Origin: CALBRZ01 sp964511065
GTDB lineage: Bacteria > Planctomycetota > Planctomycetia > Pirellulales > S012-138
Assembly: GCA_964511065.1 (NCBI GenBank)
Contig: CAZEEG010000006.1
Coordinates: 18,282 to 82,281 of the forward strand
Length of the DNA: 64,000 nt
Direction: 5' to 3'
The position numbers and the translations under genes are program-made. Under the pieces are notes generated by a model that was not told the DNA's origin, did no database searches, and saw only the letters and a list, made by a program, of their open reading frames with translations. Shown piece after piece: positions 18,797-26,883 of the stretch (position 1 is its first letter; each line of letters starts with the position of its first letter).

Positions 18797-18885
18797 CGGA
18801 GTTCCTCAACAGTCGATGCATGATTGCGGCGGACGCCCGGCGGTTGCGATGGCGAAGGAGATCGATGGCGCGAACCGCGCGCGGG

Positions 18886-18931
18886 CGCCCCCCATCATGC
18901 CGACCGTTTCAAGCGGCGTCTACGGGGGGCG
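18886..18931 (-). terminator. GC-rich stem-loop between cyclase and citrate synthase genes
   Basis: 8-bp perfect arms cgcccccc (18886-18893) and ggggggcg (18924-18931), with a nested gccg/cggc pairing in the loop. It lies 70-115 bp past the cyclase stop and upstream of the citrate synthase start. No U-tract follows on either strand, so termination is a weak inference. Confidence 0.3.
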
Positions 18932-18999
18932 AGAAACTCGCACAGACTACGGCGGCAAAATTCGCCAGCCCGATAAGCCGGGGTGAGCGGGGGGGAAGG

Positions 19000-20862
19000 T
19001 TACTTGGAAAGCAGGTTCCAGACCGGGTCGAACTTCTTAGGTTCGGCCATGGCTTCGACCGCCCGCGATAGCAGCACCAGCGATGGCCCATCATCGGGGA
19101 ACGTGTTGATGAGGTCACCGAGCAATCGGACGGTGGTGCGAAATTCGCCAGCCTCGAAGCATTGCAAGGCCTCTTCGTACCGGACCTTGAGAATGTTCCA
19201 GTTGCCTTGGCCGCGCGAAAGTTCATACAAGTCGACCGGCCGGCTGATGTTGAATACCCGCACCTGGCACAACCGCCGCGTGGGGAACTGGCCTTGGAGG
19301 CGGCGGTGAACGTCGCCCGTAATCAGGCAATCGGATTGAAGGTACTTGGTGCAGCCTTGGACGCGGCTGGCGACGTTCACGGTATCGCCCAGCGGCCCGA
19401 ACTTGAAACGCCGCTCCGATCCCACGTTGCCCACGTGGGCCTCGCCGCTGTTGATGCCGATGCCCACGGCAAACGGCTCACCCAACTCGGATTGCCAGAG
19501 GCGGTTCAACTCCGGTAAGCGAGAAGTCATGGCCAGGGCCGCCCGCGCGGCACGTTGGGCGTGGTCGGGCTGGTCCGAGGGGGCGCCCCACATGGCCATG
19601 ATCTCGTCGCCCACGTAATCGACCACCACGCCGGCTTCCGCCTGGACGCAGTCGGACATCTCCGTCATCACGCCGTGAATCCACTTCACGGCCTTGGTCG
19701 ACCCCAACCGCTCGCTGATCCGGCTGAAGCCGCGAATATCGCACACCAGCAGCGAAACCTCGGCGGACTTGCCGTCGAGCAGTTCCGGCCGCGTTTGCAG
19801 TTGGTGCGCCAACTCCGGCGTGAAGAACTGTTCGAGCGTGAAGCGCTGCTGCTCCAACTGCTGCCGCGCCAGGCCGCTGGCCACGGCGAACGCAAACAAC
19901 TCCATCAGCTTGGCTTCTTCTTCGCTGATTTGAGGCGCGCTGGGCAGCCCCAGCGTGTTGCGGCGATCGCCGTACAAGATCGCCAGCACTTCGCCGGTCC
20001 GGCTCAAGATGGGAGCGGCAATCACGGCCTGCAGGTCCAACAGGCTCGGCGACTCCTCCAGCGAGGTCACCGGCGGCAATTGCCAGCAAGCCTTCTTTTC
20101 GTGGACGACGTGATCGAGAATCCGGCGGCTGGGCCGGAGGGAGGCATCGCCGTGCCGGCGGCTCGAGGTTACCGCCACCGGTTTCCACGTATTGCCCTTG
20201 CGAATCAACACCCCGGCCGTGTCCAAGCCTATCAGGTCGACGGCGGCCTGTACCGCGACATCGAAGAAGTTGGAACTGCTGGCCGCGCTCTCCAGCACCG
20301 AAATCACCGCTCGCAGCCATTCCACGGCGGTAAACCGGTCCACCTCGGGCAAGCTGCGGATGGTGCCGGCGGGCAGCAGCAATTGTCCGGGCGCCACGGA
20401 TTGTTCGCCCAGGGTCTGAACGGTGTCGATGTCGAAATCTTCCGCCCCGACCTGCACGACCATGTCGGCAATGCTCAGGCGGATGGGCAGAAAGCGGATA
20501 CAGTCGCAGCCGGTTCCCAACTCGGTGCCGTCGTCCAGTAACCGTAACGTGAGCTTGGTGCTCAGGTTCTGGATTCGGATCCGGTCATCTCCCAGCGGTT
20601 CCAGCAGGGCGTGCCGCCGCGAGATGTTTTCCTTGGTCAGCGGGGCAATCACGATCCGCTGCGGGGCGTCCGCCTGGTGATTGCGAGAGGTGATGACCGA
20701 AAAAGGCTCAGGTTCGCCGTTATCCTGGCGACCCAGCTCCAGCACGTCGGAAAACTCGGTTTGGTGCAGCAGGCGGTCCTGCTCAAACACTTGCAGCAGG
20801 ACGGTGTTGGTCGCTTCCGCGTGCGGGGCGTGGTTCTCTGTACTGGTTTGCTCGACGCTCAA
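19000..20862 (-). CDS. FHA-GAF-class III adenylate/guanylate cyclase
   Basis: 620 residues. Order: an N-terminal FHA domain (about 25-135, with ENISRRHALLEPL and the N of IQNLSTKL, which would bind phosphothreonine), a GAF domain (about 180-320, ending VIAAPILSRTGEVLAILYGDRR), a linker helix and a class III cyclase domain (about 365-545). The metal-binding aspartates are in LLVCDIRGFSRI and VVDYVGDEIMAMWG. The transition-state Asn and Arg are in GDTVNVASR. The substrate-specifying position before GD reads FGPLGD, without the usual Asp or Thr, so ATP versus GTP use is open. Start appears to be a TTG at 20860-20862 with GGAG upstream; no ATG fits. Probably a cytoplasmic signalling enzyme gated by phosphorylation and a small ligand. 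Confidence 0.92.
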   Translation of the reverse strand: MSVEQTSTENHAPHAEATNTVLLQVFEQDRLLHQTEFSDVLELGRQDNGEPEPFSVITSRNHQADAPQRIVIAPLTKENISRRHALLEPLGDDRIRIQNLSTKLTLRLLDDGTELGTGCDCIRFLPIRLSIADMVVQVGAEDFDIDTVQTLGEQSVAPGQLLLPAGTIRSLPEVDRFTAVEWLRAVISVLESAASSSNFFDVAVQAAVDLIGLDTAGVLIRKGNTWKPVAVTSSRRHGDASLRPSRRILDHVVHEKKACWQLPPVTSLEESPSLLDLQAVIAAPILSRTGEVLAILYGDRRNTLGLPSAPQISEEEAKLMELFAFAVASGLARQQLEQQRFTLEQFFTPELAHQLQTRPELLDGKSAEVSLLVCDIRGFSRISERLGSTKAVKWIHGVMTEMSDCVQAEAGVVVDYVGDEIMAMWGAPSDQPDHAQRAARAALAMTSRLPELNRLWQSELGEPFAVGIGINSGEAHVGNVGSERRFKFGPLGDTVNVASRVQGCTKYLQSDCLITGDVHRRLQGQFPTRRLCQVRVFNISRPVDLYELSRGQGNWNILKVRYEEALQCFEAGEFRTTVRLLGDLINTFPDDGPSLVLLSRAVEAMAEPKKFDPVWNLLSK

Positions 20863-21263
20863 TGGAAGATCGCTCCCTGGTCGAATGCGGCTTGCGGAGT
20901 ACAGGCAGCTCCTGGCGCGGGCCGTCAGAGGCCCGCCCAGGCGAAGGCCCTAGTATAGCATACCAATTGCAGGGGGTATGCGCTCTCTCGGATTGGGGGA
21001 AGTTCCCGCTTCCATCCGTTTACCGATAGCAGTGTCGATGGTTTTGACGGCGGCGCCTAACCACCCTTGGGGACGTTCTTGGTCCCGGCAGTTCTGCCTG
21101 TACGGCCCCCAGCGGCCGGTCTGCCGCTTCAACTGCTTCGCGGCAATCCGCGCACCGGCGGGCGTATGCTACATTTCGGCAGATCGAACTGGCATGCCCG
21201 TTGCTATGGCCACCCGCCCCCGGCATGCCTCCCAGACCGCAGTGCAGGTTCACAGGTTCTGCC
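20863..21263. other. Divergent intergenic spacer, no gene recognised
   Basis: 401 bp between the leftward cyclase gene and a rightward small gene. No open frame here looks coding. It must hold both promoters; I could not identify them with confidence. Confidence 0.45.
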
Positions 21264-21623
21264 ATGACCGACGCTCTAGCAATGCCCGCCTCCTCCCCGG
21301 ATGCCGCCGGCGACGGCCACTCTTGGCGCCTGGTTTTTGCACATTGGCCGCCGGGAGTCCCCTACCAAGGCGTGGTGGTCACCAGCTATGCGGAGCAGAT
21401 TCCGTTCGAAGCGTTCCAGTTTACCGACGAACTGGTGCTGCTGGACAGGCCAACCCCCGATACGGTGGGGGCCCGCCGCGTGATCCTGCCGTACGGGCAA
21501 ATCACCGCGCTGAAAATCACGTCGGTGACCCAGACCAATGCGTTTGAACCTGTGGGCTTCACCGCGCCCGCCAAGCCGGAAAAACCGAAGGCTGAACGCC
21601 CACGCCGGCCGTTCGTACCTTAG
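21264..21623 (+). CDS. Small protein of unknown function
   Basis: 119 residues from the ATG at 21264 (MTDALAMPASSP). A longer frame to 21201 adds a Pro/His/Arg-rich segment that looks untranslated. The central part (about 22-95) alternates hydrophobic and polar residues like a small beta domain (WRLVFAHWPPGVPYQGVVV, then RRVILPYGQITALKITSV). The C-terminal 20 residues are Lys/Pro/Arg-rich (APAKPEKPKAERPRRPFVP) and probably disordered. There is no signal peptide or membrane span. Not recognised; the function is unknown. It stands alone between the cyclase and SDR genes. Confidence 0.6.
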   Translation: MTDALAMPASSPDAAGDGHSWRLVFAHWPPGVPYQGVVVTSYAEQIPFEAFQFTDELVLLDRPTPDTVGARRVILPYGQITALKITSVTQTNAFEPVGFTAPAKPEKPKAERPRRPFVP

Positions 21624-21703
21624 TGCGTTTCGCACGTTGCGACCATGCGCCGTTCAAGCAGCATAATTGCCGCTGCACGCAAAGGGCAGCAGGAACTTCG
21701 CCG

Positions 21704-21742
21704 CCCCCCGCCATGGCGCACGCCGTGGCACGATGCGGGGGG
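21704..21742. other. Stem-loop in the spacer before the SDR gene
   Basis: 8-bp arms ccccccgc (21704-21711) and gcgggggg (21735-21742) enclose a loop that itself contains gccatggc. It could terminate transcription of the upstream small gene; there is no U-tract. Confidence 0.25.
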
Positions 21743-21919
21743 GCCGCGCAACATCATGCTGCCGCTTGAGCGGGTGCGGCGACGGCGCTGCTGCCTGAGC
21801 GGTTCGAGCCGGTTGTCCATCGCATCACCCGGCGGCCTGCGTTACACTGCCGCCCTGGCACTGGGAGCGAAGAATGGGTGGCGATTCCACCTTAAGACGC
21901 AGCGCGGGAGAAGGTCGCA

Positions 21920-22648
21920 ATGGGTAGGCTTGCTGGTAAGGTTGCGCTCGTCACGGGCGCCAATCGTGGAATCGGTCGGGCGATCGCCCGGGGGCTCGCG
22001 CACGAAGGTGCCTCGCTGCTGCTGGCGGCACGCGGGGCAGATCTGCTCAACGACGCTGCCAAGGAAATGGAGTCGCTGGGCGTCGAGGCATTGGCCGTGC
22101 CTGCCGATATCACTAACGAAGCGGCCGTTGACGCCCTGTTTGCCGAACTGATGCAGCGGTTCGGCCGGATCGACTTGCTGGTGAACAACGCCGGAGCATT
22201 CAACGGCGGACCGCTCGATGAGCTTTCGCTTGCCGACTGGGATCATGTGATGGCCGTCAATCTCCGCGGCCCATTCCTGTGCACGCGGGCTGCATTGCGG
22301 TTGATGAAACCGCGCCGCGCTGGGCGGATCATCAATATTGGTTCCATCTCCGCCCAGCGCAGTCGGATGAACTCAGCGGCGTATACCACGTCCAAGCACG
22401 GCATTTGGGGACTGACCCAAAGCACCGCCCTGGAAGGCCGCGCCTTCGGCATCACCTGCTGCTGCCTTCATCCGGGCAATGTGATGGTCGAACGCCGTGC
22501 CACCGATCGAACCGAAGACGCCGAGCCCATGATGGACCCCGGCGACATCGCCGAAGTCGCGGTCCTGATGGCTTGCCTGCCGCCAAACGTGGAAATGCTG
22601 GAAGCGATTGTGCTGCCCCGCGATCAACTCTATGTGGGGCGCGGATAG
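21920..22648 (+). CDS. SDR-family NAD(P)-dependent oxidoreductase
   Basis: 242 residues, a classical short-chain dehydrogenase/reductase. The cofactor-binding TGANRGIGRA is at 12-21, NNAG at 89-92, and the catalytic set S142 (NIGSIS), Y155 and K159 (SAAYTTSKHG). Start ATG at 21920 follows gagaaggtcgca, a good ribosome site. The substrate cannot be inferred; the usual FabG-like fatty-acid context is absent. The C-terminus MLEAIVLPRDQLYVGRG is typical of SDRs in which a hydrophobic strand completes the sheet. Monocistronic by spacing. Confidence 0.92.
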   Translation: MGRLAGKVALVTGANRGIGRAIARGLAHEGASLLLAARGADLLNDAAKEMESLGVEALAVPADITNEAAVDALFAELMQRFGRIDLLVNNAGAFNGGPLDELSLADWDHVMAVNLRGPFLCTRAALRLMKPRRAGRIINIGSISAQRSRMNSAAYTTSKHGIWGLTQSTALEGRAFGITCCCLHPGNVMVERRATDRTEDAEPMMDPGDIAEVAVLMACLPPNVEMLEAIVLPRDQLYVGRG

Positions 22649-22882
22649 CCGCCTGCTGCGGCGCAGTGGCCATGTAAAGGGCTCCTTGCTGAACGCCCTC
22701 CCCGGGGCAACGAGTCGGGCAAAACTTGCACCGTTCGGGGGGATCGCTTAGGGTGACGTATCAGAAGCGATTGATTCACCAGCCACGATGCGCGGCCTTG
22801 CCGGGTATCACGGCAGTCCAGCGCTTCAGACGGTCTCCCCCCGTATTGACCCGCCCCCCTTCGCCCCCCGGGAAGCGTGCCC

Positions 22883-25800
22883 ATGTTGCCGCGGTTCCGT
22901 CGCCCGATATGCAGAGTAACTCCGGCGTTTCAAGGTAAGCCCAGCGTGTTCCGCGCCGTTCCAGGCCGCCATGTCGCGTGGTGGGTGGCCGCCCGTGTGA
23001 GTGTCTTCGCGCTGGTGGCATTCACGTCGCCACTGGCGGCCGATGAACCCCAGGGCGAGAAGATCGATTTCGTCCGCGATATCAGGCCGATTCTGGAACA
23101 GCATTGCACGTTCTGCCACGGTGCTTCCGAGCAACAGGCTGGCTTTCGTGCGGATGCCGCTACGCTGCTGCTAAAGGGCGGGGACCGTGGCCCCGCGGTC
23201 GTGCCAGGGCAACCGGAGAAAAGCCTGCTCATGGCCGCGCTCACCGGCGAGGGCGATTTGCTGCGGATGCCGCTGGAACTTGACCCCCTGGACGATGAAG
23301 CCATTGCGTTGATTCGTCGCTGGATTGCCCAAGGGGCCAACGTTCCACCGAACGAGAAAATCCAACCCGCTGAGCCCAAGCGCAGCAGCCATTGGGCCTT
23401 TCAGCCGTTGCAAACGGTGGAACCGCCGCCGACGCGGCACGCAGACTGGGTACGGAACCCGATCGACCGCTTTATTGCAGCGCGGCTCGAAGCCGCGGGC
23501 TTGGCGCCTTCGCCCGAGGCTCCGCGAGAAGTGCTCATCCGGCGGCTATCGCTGGATTTGCGCGGCAAGCCCCCGACCGTTGCCGAGGTCGATGCCTTCT
23601 TGGCCGACCGCGAGCCCGGCGCGTACGAACGACTGGTGCGACGGATGCTTGATTCCCCGCATTACGGCGAACGCTGGGGGCGGCACTGGCTCGACCTGGC
23701 CCGCTACGCCGACAGCAACGGTTACACCATCGACGGGCCGCGTTCCATTTGGAAGTATCGGGATTGGGTGATTGAAGCCCTCAATGCCGATATGCCATTC
23801 GACCAGTTCACCATCGAACAGATTGCCGGCGACATGCTGCCGGATGCGACGACCTCGCAAATCGTGGCGACTGGTTTTCACCGCAACACCCTGATCAACC
23901 AGGAAGGCGGCACCGACCAGGAGCAGTTTCGCGTGGAAGCCGTGGCCGACCGCGTGGCGACCACCGGATCGGTCTACCTGGGGTTGACCCTCGAATGCGC
24001 TCGCTGCCACGAACACAAGTACGACCCGATCAGCCAGCGGGAGTACTATCAGCTTTTTGCCATCTTCAACAACGCCGATGAGCCGAACCTTTCGCTGCCG
24101 ACTCCCCAGCAATCGCAACGGCTGAGCGAACTTGAGCGGCAACTGAAGGCGGCCGCGGCAAAGCTCAAGGAGTACGATGCGCAGGCGGCAGGCCGCCAGG
24201 GCGATTGGGAAGCTGAGCTTGCCCAGGCGTCGCAGCCCGCACCGTGGAAAGCCATGCCGGTACGCGAAGCGCAATCCACCGGCGGTGCGGAATTCAAGAC
24301 ACTGGATGACGGCTCGCTGCTGGTCGCCGGAGACATCCCCCGCAGCGATACCTATGTGGTACACCTCGCAAGACCGGGCCAGGTTGTCACGGCCATTCGG
24401 CTGGAAGCGCTCACGCATGAATCGCTTCCGCGAACGGGTCCAGGTACCGCCAGCAACGGTAACTTTGTGCTGACGGACTTGCAGGTTCGTGCCGTGTCCG
24501 CTGGGCAGGCTGAACGCCCGTTGCCGATTGCCACTGCCGTTGCCGATCACGCGCAGGGGGGCTACCCGGTCGAACACGCGTTCGACAGCGACCGCGAGCA
24601 AACCGGTTGGGCCATCAACATTTCCGGGGGCAAGCTCAATGTGAATCGCACGGCGACGTTCGTTCTTGGCGAACCGCTGGATGCCGCAGCCGATGGCCTG
24701 GTGGTCGAACTGCGGCATGGCCACCCCAACCGCTACAACTTGGGTCGTTTCCGGCTCTCGGTCACGTCGGCGCCGGCCACGGCGTTGGTTGCTGGAAAAG
24801 ACCTGATCCAGGCCGCCGCCACCCCGGCCCACCAGCGTACGCCCGAGCAGAAGAAAGCGCTACTGGAAGCGTTCCGGAAATACGACGTACATCGGGCACC
24901 GCTCGCGCAGCAGGTCGATAGCCTCAAGGCGGAATTGACGCAGGTTCGCAAGGAAGTCGTCACCACCATGGTGATGCGCGAGCGGACCCAGCCGCGTGAA
25001 TCCCATATTCACATCCGGGGGGACTTCCTTCGGCACGGGGCCGCGGTTGAACCGGCGGTTCCTGCCGTGCTGCACGACCTGCCCGAGGACGTTAGCCGGC
25101 CCAACCGGTTGGACTTTGCGCGGTGGCTGGTCGATCCGGCCAACCCGCTCACGCCGCGCGTGACCGTGAATCGGGTTTGGCAGCGGTACTTTGGCCGCGG
25201 AATCGTTGAAACCGAGAACGATTTCGGCATCCAGGGGGCCAAGCCCAGCCACCCGGAACTGCTCGACTGGCTGGCAGGCGAGTTGATCCGCCAGGACTGG
25301 AGGCTGAAGCAACTGCACTACTTGATCGTGACCAGTGCCACGTACCGGCAAACGTCGGAGGTCACTCCCCAGCAGTTGGCGGCCGACCGTTTCAACGTGC
25401 TGCTGGGCCGGCAAAACCGGTTGCGGCTGGAGGCTGAAACCATCCGCGACGCGGCCTTGGCTGCCTCCGGCCGGTTGGTGGAGAAGATCGGCGGCCCCAG
25501 CGTTTTTCCTCCGCAGCCTGCTGGTATCTACGTCTTCACGCAGAACAACAAGAACTGGAAGGCCGACGAGGGCGAGAACCGCTTCCGCCGCGGCATGTAT
25601 ACGTACTTCTGGCGAAGCAGCCCCGATCCATTCTTGATGACGTTCGATGCTCCCAATGCCAACGTCACCTGCACGCGGCGCGTACGCTCCAACACCCCGC
25701 TTCAGGCCCTTACTATGGCCAACGACGTCGCTTTCGTCGAAATCGCCCAGGGGCTGGCCCTGCGGATCCTGGAGGAATGCCCCAGACAAAATGCCCGGGA

Positions 25801-26035
25801 GAGGATCGAACACGCGTTCCGGTTGTGCTTGTCGCGGCATCCGCAGGGGCAGGAACTTTCGCTGCTGCTGGCCTACTACGGCCGCTCGCTGGAAGCCTTT
25901 TCCGCCGATGCCCAGGCTGCCAAGGCCGCGGCCCCCGCAACGCTACCCGAAGGTACGACCGCGGCCGAGGGCGCTGCCTGGACAGCGGTCGCCAGGGTGC
26001 TGCTGAATCTCGACGAATTCATCAACCGGGAATAG
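22883..26035 (+). CDS. PSCyt1-DUF1549-DUF1553 secreted protein
   Basis: About 1050 residues, a planctomycete hallmark family, thought to be exported and heme-binding, of uncertain biochemical role. I start at the ATG at 22883; a GTG two codons earlier is possible. A basic N-terminus and hydrophobic VSVFALVAFTSPLAADE form the signal. The PSCyt1 domain follows with a heme-type CTFCHG at about residue 74. DUF1549 spans about 185-410, with WGRHWLDLARYADSNGY and a second CxxCH in ECARCHEHKYDPI (about 371). A beta-rich central region of about 300 residues follows, then DUF1553 (about 735-990: RLDFARWLVDPANPLTPRV, TCTRRVRSNTPLQAL). The usual DUF1501 partner gene is not next to it; rpsT follows. Confidence 0.95.
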   Translation: MLPRFRRPICRVTPAFQGKPSVFRAVPGRHVAWWVAARVSVFALVAFTSPLAADEPQGEKIDFVRDIRPILEQHCTFCHGASEQQAGFRADAATLLLKGGDRGPAVVPGQPEKSLLMAALTGEGDLLRMPLELDPLDDEAIALIRRWIAQGANVPPNEKIQPAEPKRSSHWAFQPLQTVEPPPTRHADWVRNPIDRFIAARLEAAGLAPSPEAPREVLIRRLSLDLRGKPPTVAEVDAFLADREPGAYERLVRRMLDSPHYGERWGRHWLDLARYADSNGYTIDGPRSIWKYRDWVIEALNADMPFDQFTIEQIAGDMLPDATTSQIVATGFHRNTLINQEGGTDQEQFRVEAVADRVATTGSVYLGLTLECARCHEHKYDPISQREYYQLFAIFNNADEPNLSLPTPQQSQRLSELERQLKAAAAKLKEYDAQAAGRQGDWEAELAQASQPAPWKAMPVREAQSTGGAEFKTLDDGSLLVAGDIPRSDTYVVHLARPGQVVTAIRLEALTHESLPRTGPGTASNGNFVLTDLQVRAVSAGQAERPLPIATAVADHAQGGYPVEHAFDSDREQTGWAINISGGKLNVNRTATFVLGEPLDAAADGLVVELRHGHPNRYNLGRFRLSVTSAPATALVAGKDLIQAAATPAHQRTPEQKKALLEAFRKYDVHRAPLAQQVDSLKAELTQVRKEVVTTMVMRERTQPRESHIHIRGDFLRHGAAVEPAVPAVLHDLPEDVSRPNRLDFARWLVDPANPLTPRVTVNRVWQRYFGRGIVETENDFGIQGAKPSHPELLDWLAGELIRQDWRLKQLHYLIVTSATYRQTSEVTPQQLAADRFNVLLGRQNRLRLEAETIRDAALAASGRLVEKIGGPSVFPPQPAGIYVFTQNNKNWKADEGENRFRRGMYTYFWRSSPDPFLMTFDAPNANVTCTRRVRSNTPLQALTMANDVAFVEIAQGLALRILEECPRQNARERIEHAFRLCLSRHPQGQELSLLLAYYGRSLEAFSADAQAAKAAAPATLPEGTTAAEGAAWTAVARVLLNLDEFINRE

Positions 26036-26369
26036 AAACCGGCGCGGCCGGCCGGGACCACCTGTGCCGCCTGTCCGTTGCGTTCCCCCCATGGCGGGCT
26101 GCCGCGATCGATTGCAATTACGGTTCATTCGCCTGGCTATTGATTTTCCGCTGGCCGGGGCTGGACACATCGGAGGGTTCGCGTCAAACTACGTTATTCA
26201 GCCTCGGTTGCCTGCTTTCTGCCATCAGGCGACGCTGGCCGGGGCACCCACCCGCATGTGGCCGGAGTAGGCCAGGAATACCGGCTTGCGGCCGTATTTC
26301 GTGATCGGCCGCCCCACCATTCAGCCACTTGAGATTTCCACGGATTTCGGAACTCGCCAGGAATTACCT
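26036..26369. other. Spacer upstream of rpsT
   Basis: 334 bp with slightly lower GC than its surroundings around 26110-26210. It should carry the rpsT promoter and leader. No open frame or clear -35/-10 pair was identified. Confidence 0.4.
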
Positions 26370-26651
26370 ATGCCCAACACCAAGAGTGCAGAAAAGCGTT
26401 TGCGGCAGAGTCTGGAGCGCCGGACCAGGAACCGCGCGGTGAAGTCGGCGTTGCGGACGCAGATGCGCAAGGTTCGTGAGGCTGTACAAGCTGGGGAGTT
26501 GGAGCGAGCCCAGTCAGAATTCCGCCTCGCCTGCAAGAAACTGGACCAGGCCGCGGCCAAGGGAGTGATTCACCCCAACTCGGCTGCTCGGCGGAAGTCG
26601 CGCCTTAGTGCCGCCGTCAAGGGGGCCGCTCAGCCTTCGCAATCGTCGTAA
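26370..26651 (+). CDS. rpsT: 30S ribosomal protein S20
   Basis: Binds 16S rRNA early in small-subunit assembly. 93 residues from the ATG at 26370 (MPNTKSAEKRLRQSLERRTRNR), with AGGA about 9 bases upstream. The family pattern is clear: SAEKRLRQSLERR, then NRAVKSALRTQMRK, and the C-terminal KGVIHPNSAARRKSRLS. Very Arg/Lys/Gln-rich and helical, as expected. An upstream in-frame extension to 26286 has no family similarity and is excluded. A strong stem-loop lies about 70 bp past the stop. Confidence 0.97.
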   Translation: MPNTKSAEKRLRQSLERRTRNRAVKSALRTQMRKVREAVQAGELERAQSEFRLACKKLDQAAAKGVIHPNSAARRKSRLSAAVKGAAQPSQSS

Positions 26652-26719
26652 GCGGACAGTCCGCCTTCTGATTGAAACCTTCTGATTGACAACGTGCATT
26701 CCATTGACATTGTGCACGA

Positions 26720-26761
26720 GTCGAAGCCGCGTTCGAAGCCTGTCGGGGCCGCGGCTTCGAC
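26720..26761. terminator. 12-bp stem-loop between rpsT and the glycan locus
   Basis: Perfect arms gtcgaagccgcg (26720-26731) and cgcggcttcgac (26750-26761) with an 18-nt loop, lying between two convergent genes. No U-run follows on either side, so I call it a terminator or barrier hairpin with moderate confidence. Confidence 0.45.
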
Positions 26762-26883
26762 GCGTGCGCCTTTGGCCGCTACCGGCCAACCCTACTCTTC
26801 TGCGCGGTTTATCTAGCCGTGCAAACACTAAGGGGCGATCCCTCGCCGTGGCCGTACCGTAACTGCCACCGCTGAGAACCGAT

